Source: Staphylococcus succinus (GTDB taxonomy: Bacteria > Bacillota > Bacilli > Staphylococcales > Staphylococcaceae). From it: DNA of 64,000 bases. Shown here in pieces: positions 19,093 to 29,155 of this stretch. The position numbers and the translations under genes are program-made. Position 1 is the first letter of the stretch, and each line of letters begins with the position of its first letter. The notes under the pieces were generated by a model that was given only the letters and a program-made list of their open reading frames with translations, ran no database searches and had not been told where the DNA came from. The stretch spans positions 2,418,001-2,482,000 of the forward strand of contig NZ_CP118976.1 of the NCBI RefSeq assembly GCF_029024945.1, read 5' to 3'.

Positions 19093-20520
19093 TTATTCTT
19101 TCACAAGTGTTTTTGTTTCTTCTTTACTAAATCGTGATAAGAATATTGTAAGAAGAAATGGCACAATGATACCAATTAAAATACAAATGCTATACACTAC
19201 CCAATATTCTTTTTGAATCGAAATAATTGCTGGGACACCACCAACACCGACATTGCCAAGTACACGACTCGCACCAATAATTGCACCTAAGATACATGAT
19301 GTCGAGATAGCGGCTATAAACGGGTACTTCAATGGTAAATTAACACCAAACATCGCTGGTTCTGTGACCCCTAAAAACCCTGAAATACCTGAAGTCATTG
19401 CTAAACCTTGTTCTTTTCTCATTTTACGTTTTTTATAAACAAACCATGCACCAAAAGCTGCAGACCCTTGACAAATGTTAGAAATCGCAAGTATTGGCCA
19501 TAAATAGGTTCCACCTAATTGACTGCCCATGAGTTGGAAGTCTACCGCTAAGAACATGTGATGTAATCCTGTTATGACGAGCGGTGCATAGAGTAAACCA
19601 TAAATCGCGCCGCCTAACCATCCAGCATGTTCAAATACAAATGTTACTCCATTCGTAATACCTGTACCAAGCCCTAAGGCTATTGGCCCTATGATAATAA
19701 ATGCTAAAAATCCTGTAATAAGTAATGCTACTGGTCCTACGACCAACATCTTAATTGAATCATGTACGAATTTGTTTAAACCTTTTTCAATTTGAGCTAG
19801 TACATATGAAGCTAATAATATAGGTAATACTTGTCCTTGATAATTAAGCTGCTTAATTTCCAAGCCTAAAATATTCCATGTCGGAATATTCCCTTTAGCT
19901 ATATCATATTGCGATACTAATTGAGGGTTCATCAGAATTAAACCAAGTACTAAACCCAATATTTGACTCCCACCGAACACTCGCATACTACTCCAACCAA
20001 TTAATGCTGGCAAGAATATAAAGGCAGTACTCGCAATTACATTGATAATATTAGAAATATCACCCAACTGTGGAAATTGCTCTACTAATGGTTTCGGACC
20101 AAAAAGACCTTCCATAGTTAGTAAATTATTGATACCCATTAACAAACCTGCTGTAACGATTGCAGGTAATATAGGTATGAAGATATCTCCCAATAATTTA
20201 ATGAGTCTCTGAATAGGGTTCCCCTTTTTAGCAGCTACAGCTTTAGCATCATCTTTAGATGCTTCACTCATTCCCGTCTCATCTATAAACTGCTTATAGA
20301 CTTCATCTACCGTTCCAGGACCAATCACAATTTGATACTGATTATCTGCTTTAAATTGACCTTTCACTAAATCGTTGTCAGCCAGTCTTTCTTTATCTAC
20401 CTTATCATCCTCTTTTAAAACCAACCTCAACCTCGTCACACAGTGTGTTGCAGTTTCTAAGTTATCCTTGCCCCCAATAGCTTCGACGATATCTTGTACA
20501 TCTTTCTTTTTTACAGCCAT
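19093..20520 (-). CDS. treP: PTS trehalose-specific EIIBC component
   Basis: A membrane permease that imports and phosphorylates trehalose. The N-terminal EIIB domain (residues 1-90) contains the phosphorylation site in ATHCVTRLRLVL (Cys27). After a linker, an EIIC domain of about ten membrane segments spans roughly 110-465, with the motif SGFLGVTEPAMFGVNLP near residue 380. There is no EIIA domain, so a glucose-type EIIA from elsewhere must donate phosphate. At 475 residues it is of normal length. It is the first gene of the tre operon, with the operator and a cre-like site directly upstream. Confidence 0.95.
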   Translation of the reverse strand: MAVKKKDVQDIVEAIGGKDNLETATHCVTRLRLVLKEDDKVDKERLADNDLVKGQFKADNQYQIVIGPGTVDEVYKQFIDETGMSEASKDDAKAVAAKKGNPIQRLIKLLGDIFIPILPAIVTAGLLMGINNLLTMEGLFGPKPLVEQFPQLGDISNIINVIASTAFIFLPALIGWSSMRVFGGSQILGLVLGLILMNPQLVSQYDIAKGNIPTWNILGLEIKQLNYQGQVLPILLASYVLAQIEKGLNKFVHDSIKMLVVGPVALLITGFLAFIIIGPIALGLGTGITNGVTFVFEHAGWLGGAIYGLLYAPLVITGLHHMFLAVDFQLMGSQLGGTYLWPILAISNICQGSAAFGAWFVYKKRKMRKEQGLAMTSGISGFLGVTEPAMFGVNLPLKYPFIAAISTSCILGAIIGASRVLGNVGVGGVPAIISIQKEYWVVYSICILIGIIVPFLLTIFLSRFSKEETKTLVKE

Positions 20521-20558
20521 GACGACCCACTCCCTTTTGTTCTTTTAATGTTATTAAA

Positions 20559-20588
20559 ATTATAACTTGTCTATACAAGTTTTGTAAA
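20559..20588 (-). promoter_or_regulatory. tre promoter with TreR operator
   Basis: Minus strand TTTACA (20583-20588), an 18-nt spacer and TATAAT (20559-20564). The spacer is almost wholly filled by the inverted repeat AACTTGTATAGACAAGTT (20564-20581), close to the TTGTATATACAA type of operator known for TreR. Repressor binding there would block RNA polymerase directly. Confidence 0.8.
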
Positions 20589-20596
20589 GGCTTACA
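20583..20596. promoter_or_regulatory. Candidate cre site at tre promoter
   Basis: TGTAAAGGCTTACA overlaps the -35 and differs at one key position from the CcpA consensus TGWAANCGNTNWCA. This suggests catabolite repression of trehalose use, but the mismatch is in the central CG. Confidence 0.4.
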
Positions 20597-20704
20597 TTAA
20601 AGAAAGAGAATCTTAATATTATCTACCTAGGCTTTAGCAATCCAATTTTTCGAGAACTTCGGTATTTTTCTTTTTTAAAGAGAGCGAACTATAAAAAAGA
20701 AAAT

Positions 20705-20743
20705 AAAAAAGGCAAGTAATCAATACACGATTGAATACTTGCC
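20705..20743 (-). terminator. Terminator after tRNA-Ser
   Basis: Inverted repeat GGCAAGTA (20711-20718) with TACTTGCC (20736-20743), inner arms also partly paired, followed on the minus strand by six T. It lies 36 nt past the tRNA 3' end. Confidence 0.8.
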
Positions 20744-20779
20744 TACTCTATTTATATTAGTCTTGGTATTTAAAAATAA

Positions 20780-20872
20780 TGGCGGAGGAAGAGGGATTCG
20801 AACCCCCGCGGGCCGTTAAGCCCCTGTCGGTTTTCAAGACCGATCCCTTCAGCCGGACTTGGGTATTCCTCC
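20780..20872 (-). tRNA. tRNA-Ser(UGA)
   Basis: This 93-nt class II tRNA begins GGAGGAATACCC on the minus strand and ends TTCCTCC-G-CCA, so the CCA end is encoded. The anticodon loop CTTGAAA, flanked by GGT/ACC arms, gives anticodon TGA. The long variable arm and the T loop GGTTCGAATCC are visible. It sits between treP and gltD, the usual staphylococcal position. Confidence 0.97.
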
Positions 20873-20932
20873 AAACGAACACAATATTTATAATATTATA
20901 GCTCGCTATAAAAGTCAATAATTTTTATTATG

Positions 20933-22396
20933 TTAAACAAGTGTTTTTTCTTTCAAGTATTGATCTACAGAATCTGCAACTGCTCTACCTTCCTGAATCG
21001 CCCATACAACAAGACTTTGCCCTCTTCTAGCGTCACCCGCTGCAAAAATGTGTGGCTGGTTGGTTCTAAAATCTTTATTGTCCGCTACAATTTTATTACG
21101 TTCAGTTTGAATATTAAAAGCATGCGGAACTGTCGTTTCAGTACCAATAAAACCGATAGATAATAGCACTAAATCAGCTGGCCAATGACGCTCAGTACCA
21201 TCAACCACAACCATGCCTTCATCTGTCTCTTCAAGAATTTGCGTATAAACACCCTTAACATTACCGATATGATCTACATCGTAACGCATCGTTTGTACGC
21301 CATAAGCACGTGGCTCAAAACCGAAACGTGATTTATATTCTTTATGTGCATAATCCATTTTAAATACTGGCATAGCAAGCGGCCAATACGTATTCTCATC
21401 AAATTCAATTTCTTCTGGCTGTTTTGTATATTTATTAAATTGAACAATAGATTTACAATTTTCTCGAAGTGCCGTCGCTACACAGTCAGCACCTGTATCA
21501 CCAGCACCAATAACAATAACATTTTTACCTTCTGCTGAAATTGTTGGCTCACTGATTTCACCATTTAAAAGTTGCCCTTGTTCCGTTAGATAATCCATCG
21601 CAAAATGAATACCAAACCCCATACGTCCTTCTAATGGTAAATCTCTCGCATTTTGTGAACCTGTACATAAGATAATCGCATCGTGTTTTTCATCTAGTTC
21701 TTCATGGCTTATATCGACACCAATTTCTGTATCCGTTACAAATACTATACCGGATTGTTCCATTATACTGATTCGACGACGTACGACATCATTATCTAGT
21801 TTCATATTAGGAATACCATACATTAATAGCCCACCTGGTTCATGCGCACGTTCATATACCGTCACATTATACCCCAATTTATTCAATTCCTCTGCAGCAG
21901 TTAAACCAGCTGGACCGCTTCCTACGATGGCTACTGATTCAGCTTTACGCTCACTAGGAATCGTAGGTTGAACCCAGCCATTTTCATAAGCTTCATCTAT
22001 AATTGTTCTCTCAATCCCTTTGATAGCAACAGATTCTCGATTGATTTTCATTACACATGATTGTTCACAAGGCGCTGGACAAACGCGCCCCGTAAATTCA
22101 GGGAAGTTGTTTGTTTCGCTCAAACGTTCATATGCCGTTTTAAAATCTTGTCTATATACAAGCTCGTTCCATTCTGGAATATAATTCCCTATAGGACAAC
22201 CTATTGTTTCTCTACCAAATGGTTCACCTGTTTGGCAAAATGGTGTGCCACAATCCATACAACGCGCGCCTTGTTGCGCTGCTTCGTCATTAGTAAATCT
22301 TTGTTGGAACGCCTCATGGTTATTTAGGCGTTCAACTAATGATAATTCATGTAGTTGTTGTTTGTCATAATTCATAAATCCTTTGAATTCGCCCAT
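20933..22396 (-). CDS. gltD: Glutamate synthase, small (beta) subunit
   Basis: GltD takes electrons from NADPH through FAD and iron-sulfur centres to GltB for glutamate formation from glutamine and 2-oxoglutarate. The 487-residue protein has N-terminal cysteine clusters (CMDCGTPFC, then GCPIGNYIPEWN, and CPAPCEQSC). Two nucleotide-binding folds follow: AIVGSGPAGLTAAEEL for FAD and VIVIGAGDTGADCVA for NADPH. A C-terminal segment, FAAGDARRGQSLVVWAI, is also typical. A G-rich ribosome binding site precedes the ATG, 20 nt after gltB ends. It is co-transcribed with gltB. Confidence 0.96.
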   Translation of the reverse strand: MGEFKGFMNYDKQQLHELSLVERLNNHEAFQQRFTNDEAAQQGARCMDCGTPFCQTGEPFGRETIGCPIGNYIPEWNELVYRQDFKTAYERLSETNNFPEFTGRVCPAPCEQSCVMKINRESVAIKGIERTIIDEAYENGWVQPTIPSERKAESVAIVGSGPAGLTAAEELNKLGYNVTVYERAHEPGGLLMYGIPNMKLDNDVVRRRISIMEQSGIVFVTDTEIGVDISHEELDEKHDAIILCTGSQNARDLPLEGRMGFGIHFAMDYLTEQGQLLNGEISEPTISAEGKNVIVIGAGDTGADCVATALRENCKSIVQFNKYTKQPEEIEFDENTYWPLAMPVFKMDYAHKEYKSRFGFEPRAYGVQTMRYDVDHIGNVKGVYTQILEETDEGMVVVDGTERHWPADLVLLSIGFIGTETTVPHAFNIQTERNKIVADNKDFRTNQPHIFAAGDARRGQSLVVWAIQEGRAVADSVDQYLKEKTLV

Positions 22397-22416
22397 GACA
22401 AATCCCCCCTCTATGT

Positions 22417-25400
22417 TTAATATACAGCAGTCAGTTGTTGTTCTGGTTCTATGTGCGTACGCTTATCATTAAAGGCATTTAATAATGCTTCATCTAATTC
22501 GCTTGACTCACGTTTTTGTAAATCTATTTTTTGCATCATAAGTTTGTAATCTTTTGGTATAACTTTTACGACTTTATTAGCCACATTTTCAAAATCTGCT
22601 AATATCGCTTTAGCTTTTGTGCTGTCTGTATATTTCACATGTTCTTCTAACATTTCTTTGAGTACAGCACGTTCTTCATCAACTGTAATCGCATCAAAAT
22701 CCAATGTATCAAGACTATTTTCTTCTTTAAATTGTGCAATGTCTGAAGGGAAGATATAACTTACGCCACCACTCATACCTTGGCCAAAGTTTTTACCTAC
22801 ATCGCCTAGTACAACGATACGACCTCCAGTCATATATTCAAGCCCATGATCTCCAATGCCTTCAACTACTGCGTGGACACCACTATTACGGATACAGAAA
22901 CGTTCACCTGCTTTACCATTAATAAATGCTTTACCATGTGAAGCTCCATAGAAACAAACATTACCAGCAATAATTTCACGTTCACGTTGTTCATTTGGCG
23001 CATTTACAATAACTTTACCACCAGACAAACCTTTACCAACGTAGTCATTTGCATCTCCTGTATGATGAATTGTTAATCCACTTGGTGTATATGCTGCCAA
23101 ACTTTGTCCAGCATGACCAATCGTCTTAGCATAAATTGTATCTTCAGGTAAACCATCTCGACCGTGTACACGCGTAATGGCACTACCTGTAATTACGCCT
23201 ACATCTCGTTGTTCATTATTTAAACGGTATTCACCTTTGAATGACTTACCTTGTTCAATAGCAGATTGCGCTTCAGGATAAAATTCTGTAAGGTCAAAAC
23301 CAATATCTAAATGATGATTTTGTTCAATTTTTTTGAAGCGGTCACCTTCATGTTGATATAATAATGCTTCGATATCCATTGAAGCGGCTTTCGGACGACG
23401 CGAAGCCAAGTTTGTTGTACGTTGCAATAAGTCCGTTCTACCTATTAATTCATCAACAGATTTCAATCCTAATTCAGCTAATATTTCTCTAAGTTCTTCT
23501 GCAACAAAGTGCATAAAGTTAACAACATGATCTGCTCTACCTCTATATAATGCACGTAGGTCTTGGTTTTGTGTCGCAATACCTACTGGGCAAGTATCTT
23601 TATGACAAACACGCATCATGATACAACCTAAAACAACTAATGGAGCAGTCGCAAACCCAAATTCTTCAGCTCCTAAAGCACAAGCATAGGCAACGTCTTT
23701 ACCTGTAAGTAATTTACCATCAGTTTCAACTTTAACTCTTGATCTCAAATCGTTTAACATTAATGTTTGATGCGTTTCAGCCAAACCAATTTCCCAAGGT
23801 ACTCCTGCATGTTGAATACTTGTTTTCGGTGAAGCACCTGTTCCGCCATCATAACCACTGATAACAATCTTATCTGCATATGCTTTAGCGACTCCAGCTG
23901 CAATCGTACCGACACCTGTTTTAGAAACAAGCTTCACCGTAATGTTTGCATCTTTGTTAGCATTTTTTAAATCATGGATTAATTGAGCTAAATCTTCAAT
24001 AGAATAAATATCATGATGTGGCGGCGGCGAAATCAATCCAATACCTGGCGTAGAGCCCCTTACTTCTGCAATCCATGGATACACTTTCGTGCCCGGTAGT
24101 TGTCCACCTTCACCCGGTTTAGCGCCTTGTGCAACTTTAATTTGAATTTCTTTTGCATGTTGCAAGTAATCACTTGTTACACCAAAACGTCCTGATGCTA
24201 CCTGTTTAATCGCACTTGAATGATTACGCCCTTCTTCGTCGATAGTAAAACGTTCAGGGTTTTCACCACCTTCACCGCTATTACTCTTGCCACCCATTCT
24301 ATTCATAGCTTCTGCAAGTGTCTGATGCGCTTCTTCAGAAATAGAACCGTAACTCATTGCACCTGTATTAAATCGTTGAACAATTGCACTCGCTGGTTCA
24401 ACTTCACTGATATCAATCGCTTCACGTTTCTTAAACTCCATGAGGTGTCGAATGTGATCCGTACGTTTATGATTTACTTCTGTTGAAAATTGCTTGAATT
24501 TTGCATAGTCATTCGCACGACAAGCATGCTGTAACAAATGAATCGATGTTGGGTTAAAGGTATGATGTTGACCTTGTTGACGCCATTGGAATGTACTACC
24601 TGATTCTAAATATTCACTTTTAGGTGTTTGTCTTCCTTTATTCTCTTTATCAATCATATCTATAGATATACCTGACAATTTTGACTGTGTACCTGTGAAA
24701 TATTTTTCTACAACTTCATCCGAAAGACCAATTGCTTCAAATATTTGTGCCCCTTGATAACTTTGCACAGTAGAGATACCCATTTTAGCCATGACTTTAA
24801 TGACGCCCTCTGATAATGTATCTGTATAGGTTTGAACATTTTCATAAACATCCCCATCTATACGCCCTTCTAACACTAATTGTTCAATCGTACGTTGTGC
24901 TAAATAAGGTACTACGGCATTCGCGCCATATCCTAGTAAACACGCCACATGATGCACTTCTCTCGTTTCACCTGATAAAGCGACAATACTCGTACGCATA
25001 CGTAAATCTTCTCTAATTAACAACTGATGAATATGACTCACTGCAAGTAAAATAGGCATTGCATAGCCCTCTTCAGTAGCTAACATACGATCATTTAGCA
25101 CCAATATTTCATTTCCTTCTTTTACAGCACGAATCGCTTGATCACCCAATGCTTCTAATGCAACTTCTAAATCATCTTTATATAATGTTGAAAGATGCTT
25201 CACACTAAATCTACTATTTTCAATAGCATCTAGTTGCCCTTCAGTGATGACAGGACGTTTCAGTTGAATTCTATTCAATACATCTTCGTTTGGATTTAAT
25301 AAATTACCTTCACTACCAAGATAAGTCAATTCACTCGTAACAATCTTCTCACGATACGCGTCGATAGGCGGATTAGTTACTTGCGCAAATAATTGTTTGA

Positions 25401-26916
25401 AGTAATTGAATAGTGTTTCATCTTTTTCATTCAAGGCTGCTACGGGCACATCATAACCCATGGCACCAATTGGATCTTTCTTACTTTCTACCAACTCTGT
25501 CATATATTTGTCCATTTCTTCTCTAGTATAGACAAATTGTTTTTGCAAACGCTCAAGTGTAGATTTATCCCATTGCGACGGTTGATAAGTAACATGATCT
25601 AAGTCCAAATCAACTGTAAATTGTTTTAACCAACTTTCATATGGAAGTTCATCTGCAATACGTGCTTTCAATTCATTATTTTCAATGACTTTATTTTCTT
25701 TAAAATCAACCAATAATAATTTACCAGGATTCAATTGTCCTTTATAGGCCACATTTTCCTCTGGCACATCAATGACGCCGACCTCAGATGAAAAAACTAT
25801 ATAATTATCATTAGTAATCGTATAACGTCCTGGTCTTAAACCATTTCTGTCAGTTAATGCCCCTATTTTGTCTCCATTACAGAACGAAATCATTGTTGGA
25901 CCATCCCAAGGTTCCATAAGATAACTATAGAATTCATAAAATGCACGGACATTCGCATCATTCGCTTTATTATATAACCATGGTTCAGGAATCATTAACA
26001 TAGCTGCTCTTTCTGGTTCCATCGCTAAAGATAAAAATTCCAAAGCATTATCAACAATTGCAGAATCACTTCCGTCTTCATCGACAACCTCTTTTACTTT
26101 ATCTTTATCATCACCAAAAATAGTTTCAATAAGTTCTGCTTGACGTGCTCTCATCCAATTCACATTACCTTTAATGGTATTGATTTCACCATTGTGCATT
26201 AACAGCCTATTGGGATGCGCACGTTTCCAACTTGGGAACGTATTTGTACTAAAACGAGAATGTACAAGTCCTAATTTAGATACATATGTTTCATGATTCA
26301 AATCTTTATATAATGCTTTGATTTGATCAGAACGTAACCATCCTTTATAAACAATCGTTCTATTAGATAAACTTGTAAAATATAAATCTAAATGTTGTTG
26401 ATTTGCGTAGTTTTCTATTTGTTTACGCGCTAAAAATAACTTGCGTTCTATATGTGAAACATCGTTTAATGCAACGAATACTTGTTGAATATGAGGCATT
26501 GTTTCAGCAACATGTGCAGCAATTGCATTGACGTCTACTGGCACATCTCTATAACCAATAACAGTTAATCCTTCAACTTCAAAATGCGCATTAAATTGAG
26601 CTTCATGTTGAGAACCCGCAATTTTCTCATTTGTAAAAAACATTCCAACTGCATATTGCCCTTCTTCTGGTAAATCCCAATCAGTTTGTTCAGCAAAATA
26701 AGCATAAGGTACTTCAGTCATAATACCTGCACCATCACCGGTAATACCGTCTGCGCCAATACCACCACGGTGATCTAATCTACGTAACATTTCTAATGAT
26801 TTTTCAACTATATCATGATTTCTTTGATTATCCATATTGGCATAAAATCCAATACCACATGCATCATGTTCTTCACGACTATCATATAAGCCCAATTTTT
26901 TATTATATTCGAGCAT
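22417..26916 (-). CDS. gltB: Glutamate synthase, large (alpha) subunit
   Basis: The 1,499-residue large subunit of NADPH glutamate synthase. I use the ATG at 26916 (MLEYNKKLG) with AGAGGTG six bases upstream. A short propeptide precedes the catalytic Cys in EEHDACGIGF, the N-terminal amidotransferase nucleophile. Then follow the central domain, the FMN-binding synthase domain with the cysteine cluster CIMMRVCHKDTCPVGIATQ (3Fe-4S) near residue 1150, and the C-terminal beta-helix (GXXGXXXG repeats around residues 1310-1420). With gltD it forms an operon divergent from gltC, which probably activates it. It would assimilate the ammonia released by ureide breakdown further along the window. Confidence 0.97.
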   Translation of the reverse strand: MLEYNKKLGLYDSREEHDACGIGFYANMDNQRNHDIVEKSLEMLRRLDHRGGIGADGITGDGAGIMTEVPYAYFAEQTDWDLPEEGQYAVGMFFTNEKIAGSQHEAQFNAHFEVEGLTVIGYRDVPVDVNAIAAHVAETMPHIQQVFVALNDVSHIERKLFLARKQIENYANQQHLDLYFTSLSNRTIVYKGWLRSDQIKALYKDLNHETYVSKLGLVHSRFSTNTFPSWKRAHPNRLLMHNGEINTIKGNVNWMRARQAELIETIFGDDKDKVKEVVDEDGSDSAIVDNALEFLSLAMEPERAAMLMIPEPWLYNKANDANVRAFYEFYSYLMEPWDGPTMISFCNGDKIGALTDRNGLRPGRYTITNDNYIVFSSEVGVIDVPEENVAYKGQLNPGKLLLVDFKENKVIENNELKARIADELPYESWLKQFTVDLDLDHVTYQPSQWDKSTLERLQKQFVYTREEMDKYMTELVESKKDPIGAMGYDVPVAALNEKDETLFNYFKQLFAQVTNPPIDAYREKIVTSELTYLGSEGNLLNPNEDVLNRIQLKRPVITEGQLDAIENSRFSVKHLSTLYKDDLEVALEALGDQAIRAVKEGNEILVLNDRMLATEEGYAMPILLAVSHIHQLLIREDLRMRTSIVALSGETREVHHVACLLGYGANAVVPYLAQRTIEQLVLEGRIDGDVYENVQTYTDTLSEGVIKVMAKMGISTVQSYQGAQIFEAIGLSDEVVEKYFTGTQSKLSGISIDMIDKENKGRQTPKSEYLESGSTFQWRQQGQHHTFNPTSIHLLQHACRANDYAKFKQFSTEVNHKRTDHIRHLMEFKKREAIDISEVEPASAIVQRFNTGAMSYGSISEEAHQTLAEAMNRMGGKSNSGEGGENPERFTIDEEGRNHSSAIKQVASGRFGVTSDYLQHAKEIQIKVAQGAKPGEGGQLPGTKVYPWIAEVRGSTPGIGLISPPPHHDIYSIEDLAQLIHDLKNANKDANITVKLVSKTGVGTIAAGVAKAYADKIVISGYDGGTGASPKTSIQHAGVPWEIGLAETHQTLMLNDLRSRVKVETDGKLLTGKDVAYACALGAEEFGFATAPLVVLGCIMMRVCHKDTCPVGIATQNQDLRALYRGRADHVVNFMHFVAEELREILAELGLKSVDELIGRTDLLQRTTNLASRRPKAASMDIEALLYQHEGDRFKKIEQNHHLDIGFDLTEFYPEAQSAIEQGKSFKGEYRLNNEQRDVGVITGSAITRVHGRDGLPEDTIYAKTIGHAGQSLAAYTPSGLTIHHTGDANDYVGKGLSGGKVIVNAPNEQREREIIAGNVCFYGASHGKAFINGKAGERFCIRNSGVHAVVEGIGDHGLEYMTGGRIVVLGDVGKNFGQGMSGGVSYIFPSDIAQFKEENSLDTLDFDAITVDEERAVLKEMLEEHVKYTDSTKAKAILADFENVANKVVKVIPKDYKLMMQKIDLQKRESSELDEALLNAFNDKRTHIEPEQQLTAVY

Positions 26917-26964
26917 GATGTTCACCTCTTTTAAGAAAATTCTGAATATTAAATAAGTAAGTAA

Positions 26965-26993
26965 ACTATATAGCAGTTAATTAATCTGTTCAA
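26965..26993 (-). promoter_or_regulatory. gltB promoter
   Basis: Minus strand TTGAAC (26988-26993), 17 nt, TATAGT (26965-26970), 49 nt upstream of the gltB start and adjacent to the GltC palindrome. Confidence 0.65.
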
Positions 26994-27014
26994 TATATAA
27001 AATAGATGATATCA

Positions 27015-27029
27015 TTCTAATTATTAGAA
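27015..27029. promoter_or_regulatory. Candidate GltC operator
   Basis: A perfect palindrome TTCTAATTATTAGAA containing the LysR-type T-N11-A core. It lies upstream of the gltB -35 (about 22 nt away) and 28 nt before the gltC start, the usual place for a divergent LysR regulator to activate its target and repress itself. Confidence 0.65.
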
Positions 27030-27056
27030 CAGTTGCAATGTTAGGAGGATGAATCA

Positions 27057-27944
27057 TTGGAAATTAAACAATTAAAGTATTTTATAGAAGTTGCCAAGAG
27101 AGAACATTTATCTGAAGCAGCGCTTGAATTGGATATTGCACAATCTGCAATCAGTCGCCAAATCACACAATTGGAAAAAGAATTACAAGTTACTTTATTC
27201 AAACGCGAAGGAAGAAACATTTATCTTACCGAGGAAGGAAAACAATTATTTTCAGAAGCTACTAAAATCATCGAACAATTAGATGAAACAATTCGTTTAT
27301 TCCACAACCAATCAGAGTCTAATCATTTTGTAATTCATATTGGCTATGTTGAAAGCTATATCTCTCAAGTTCTCACCTTACTCATTCAATCATTTGAAAA
27401 CGAAAGTGATTCTATAGTCGAACCTATTCTAATGGAGGAAAGCGAAATTTTAAACGCATTACTTACTGATCAAATCGATATTGCCTTTACAGAATTATCA
27501 CATGAAATTAAACAAAATCACACATTAAAAGTAAATCCATTATTTGAAGAAAATTATCATATTTACGCACCAAAAGATGACCCTATCACAATGGCTACCA
27601 ATCCGCCATTAGCACAATTTTCAAATACATTGATTTATGAACTTTATGCTTTACCTCAGAGCATGAAACAGATATTAGGTAAAGTGATTGAATCGCCAAT
27701 TCGTACAGTCACCCATCCTCAATTAGCTCAATATTTATTAAATCATCAACGCGCCTATATTATCACCGCTTCTTATCATTTATTAGATAAAAACCCTGGA
27801 AAATGGGTAGATATTTCACTAGAACATACAGAACTCAAACGTACTATTTGCAGTGTCACTCGTAAAGATAATAAAAAACATGATATACAGCTAATGAATG
27901 CAACTATCGATCAATTACTTAGTCGAAGTGCAACTTATCATTAA
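27057..27944 (+). CDS. gltC: LysR-family transcriptional regulator GltC
   Basis: A 295-residue LysR regulator. The N-terminal helix-turn-helix (residues 1-60) has the typical MEIKQLKYFIEVAKREHLSEAALELDIAQSAISRQI. The remainder is the substrate-binding fold. The start is a TTG with AGGAGG eight bases upstream; the nearest ATG (27050) is out of frame. It is divergent from gltBD, the classical GltC arrangement, where the regulator responds to the nitrogen state (in Bacillus through 2-oxoglutarate/glutamate and RocG). Function is inferred from family and position. Confidence 0.92.
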   Translation: MEIKQLKYFIEVAKREHLSEAALELDIAQSAISRQITQLEKELQVTLFKREGRNIYLTEEGKQLFSEATKIIEQLDETIRLFHNQSESNHFVIHIGYVESYISQVLTLLIQSFENESDSIVEPILMEESEILNALLTDQIDIAFTELSHEIKQNHTLKVNPLFEENYHIYAPKDDPITMATNPPLAQFSNTLIYELYALPQSMKQILGKVIESPIRTVTHPQLAQYLLNHQRAYIITASYHLLDKNPGKWVDISLEHTELKRTICSVTRKDNKKHDIQLMNATIDQLLSRSATYH

Positions 27945-27976
27945 TTTATTATTAAAACCAATAAACATATAAATCT

Positions 27977-28005
27977 TTGAATTCGTTATATTAGGGGCGT
28001 ATAAT
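27977..28005 (+). promoter_or_regulatory. Promoter of the YibE/F pair
   Basis: TTGAAT (27977-27982), 17 nt, TATAAT (28000-28005), 38 nt before the first start codon of the two-gene unit. Confidence 0.75.
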
Positions 28006-28042
28006 CACATTGTCTATAAAGAGAGAGGACTGAATTAAGACA

Positions 28043-29155
28043 ATGGCAGTGAAATCAGCATTCAACCGCCCATTTAATTGGGTCATCTTATTATTTTGTA
28101 TCATCTTTGTAGGTTTATTTATTTTCACATTTGTAAATGAAAAGTTTTATCAAACGCCAATCGGGCAAATTACACATATTGAAAATAAATCAACTTCCCA
28201 AATTACAGATGAACATCATAATAAAGATATTAAGCATAAAGAAACTTTTAAAATCAAAATTTTAAACGGTAAATTTGAAGGAAAAACGGCAACGATTCAA
28301 CATGATTATGTAGAATCTCAAGCAGATAGCGAAGCTTTTTCAAAAAATAACAAAGTACTCTTACATATAGATAAACATCCAAATGATGCTTATATTACCG
28401 AGAAAAAACGCGACAGTCTTGTGGTCGCTGTGACCGGCTTATTTTTATTAACTGTATTGCTCGTTGGTAGAAAAATCGGCTTACAATCCATTTTATCTTT
28501 AATTATTAATACTCTAATAGTTATATTAGCCATTTATATCCATAATCAATCACCCACAGTTAGTTTGTTTGCTTTAATGAGCGTAGGTATTGTTATTTCT
28601 ACGACATTAACGCTATTATTAGTCACCGGTTGGCAATGGCGTACACTCATCACGATTATCAGTACCTTACTCGGAACTTTTCTTTGTATCGGGCTTACGC
28701 AACTAGTTATTCAACTGACAGGTGGCCAAGGCTTAAAATTTGAAACAATGACTTTCTTAACATTACCACCTAAAGAAGTGTTCCTCTCTTCAGTGATGAT
28801 CGGTTCACTTGGTGCTGTTATGGACGTTGCTATTACGATTGCCAGTGGTATGAATGAAATATTACGTCGTACACCTAACATTAGCATGGCCAGATGGGCA
28901 TTAGCTGGGCGTAATATCGGCCAAGATATCATGGGAACAATGACCAATATCTTACTCTTCTCATATCTATCTGGAAGTTTACCGATGATACTTCTATATT
29001 TAAAAAATGAAAATACCATTACATACACCATTTCCATGAATTGGTCATTAGAAATTTCCCGGGCAATCACAGGCGGTATAGGTATCGTCTTAACTATCCC
29101 CATCACAATTTTATTAATGCAATTATGGTTTAAATTGCGAGGTGTCAGACAATGA
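28043..29155 (+). CDS. YibE/F family membrane protein (first of pair)
   Basis: A 370-residue membrane protein of the YibE/F family, whose molecular function is not established. One N-terminal membrane segment (about 13-33) is followed by an extracytoplasmic domain of about 90 residues. That domain contains GQITHIENKSTSQ and KILNGKFEGKTATIQHDY, a small beta-barrel-like stretch. Seven or so membrane helices make up the rest, with the conserved GSLGAVMDVAITIASGM and NIGQDIMGTMTNILL. The ribosome binding site GAGAGGA is about 15 nt from the ATG, unusually far. Its stop overlaps the start of the next gene by four bases (ATGA), indicating translational coupling. Confidence 0.8.
   Translation: MAVKSAFNRPFNWVILLFCIIFVGLFIFTFVNEKFYQTPIGQITHIENKSTSQITDEHHNKDIKHKETFKIKILNGKFEGKTATIQHDYVESQADSEAFSKNNKVLLHIDKHPNDAYITEKKRDSLVVAVTGLFLLTVLLVGRKIGLQSILSLIINTLIVILAIYIHNQSPTVSLFALMSVGIVISTTLTLLLVTGWQWRTLITIISTLLGTFLCIGLTQLVIQLTGGQGLKFETMTFLTLPPKEVFLSSVMIGSLGAVMDVAITIASGMNEILRRTPNISMARWALAGRNIGQDIMGTMTNILLFSYLSGSLPMILLYLKNENTITYTISMNWSLEISRAITGGIGIVLTIPITILLMQLWFKLRGVRQ

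Noticed and set aside
28711..29106. 131-codon minus-strand frame
   Set aside because: It is antisense to the YibE/F gene and reflects its codon pattern; no ribosome binding site.
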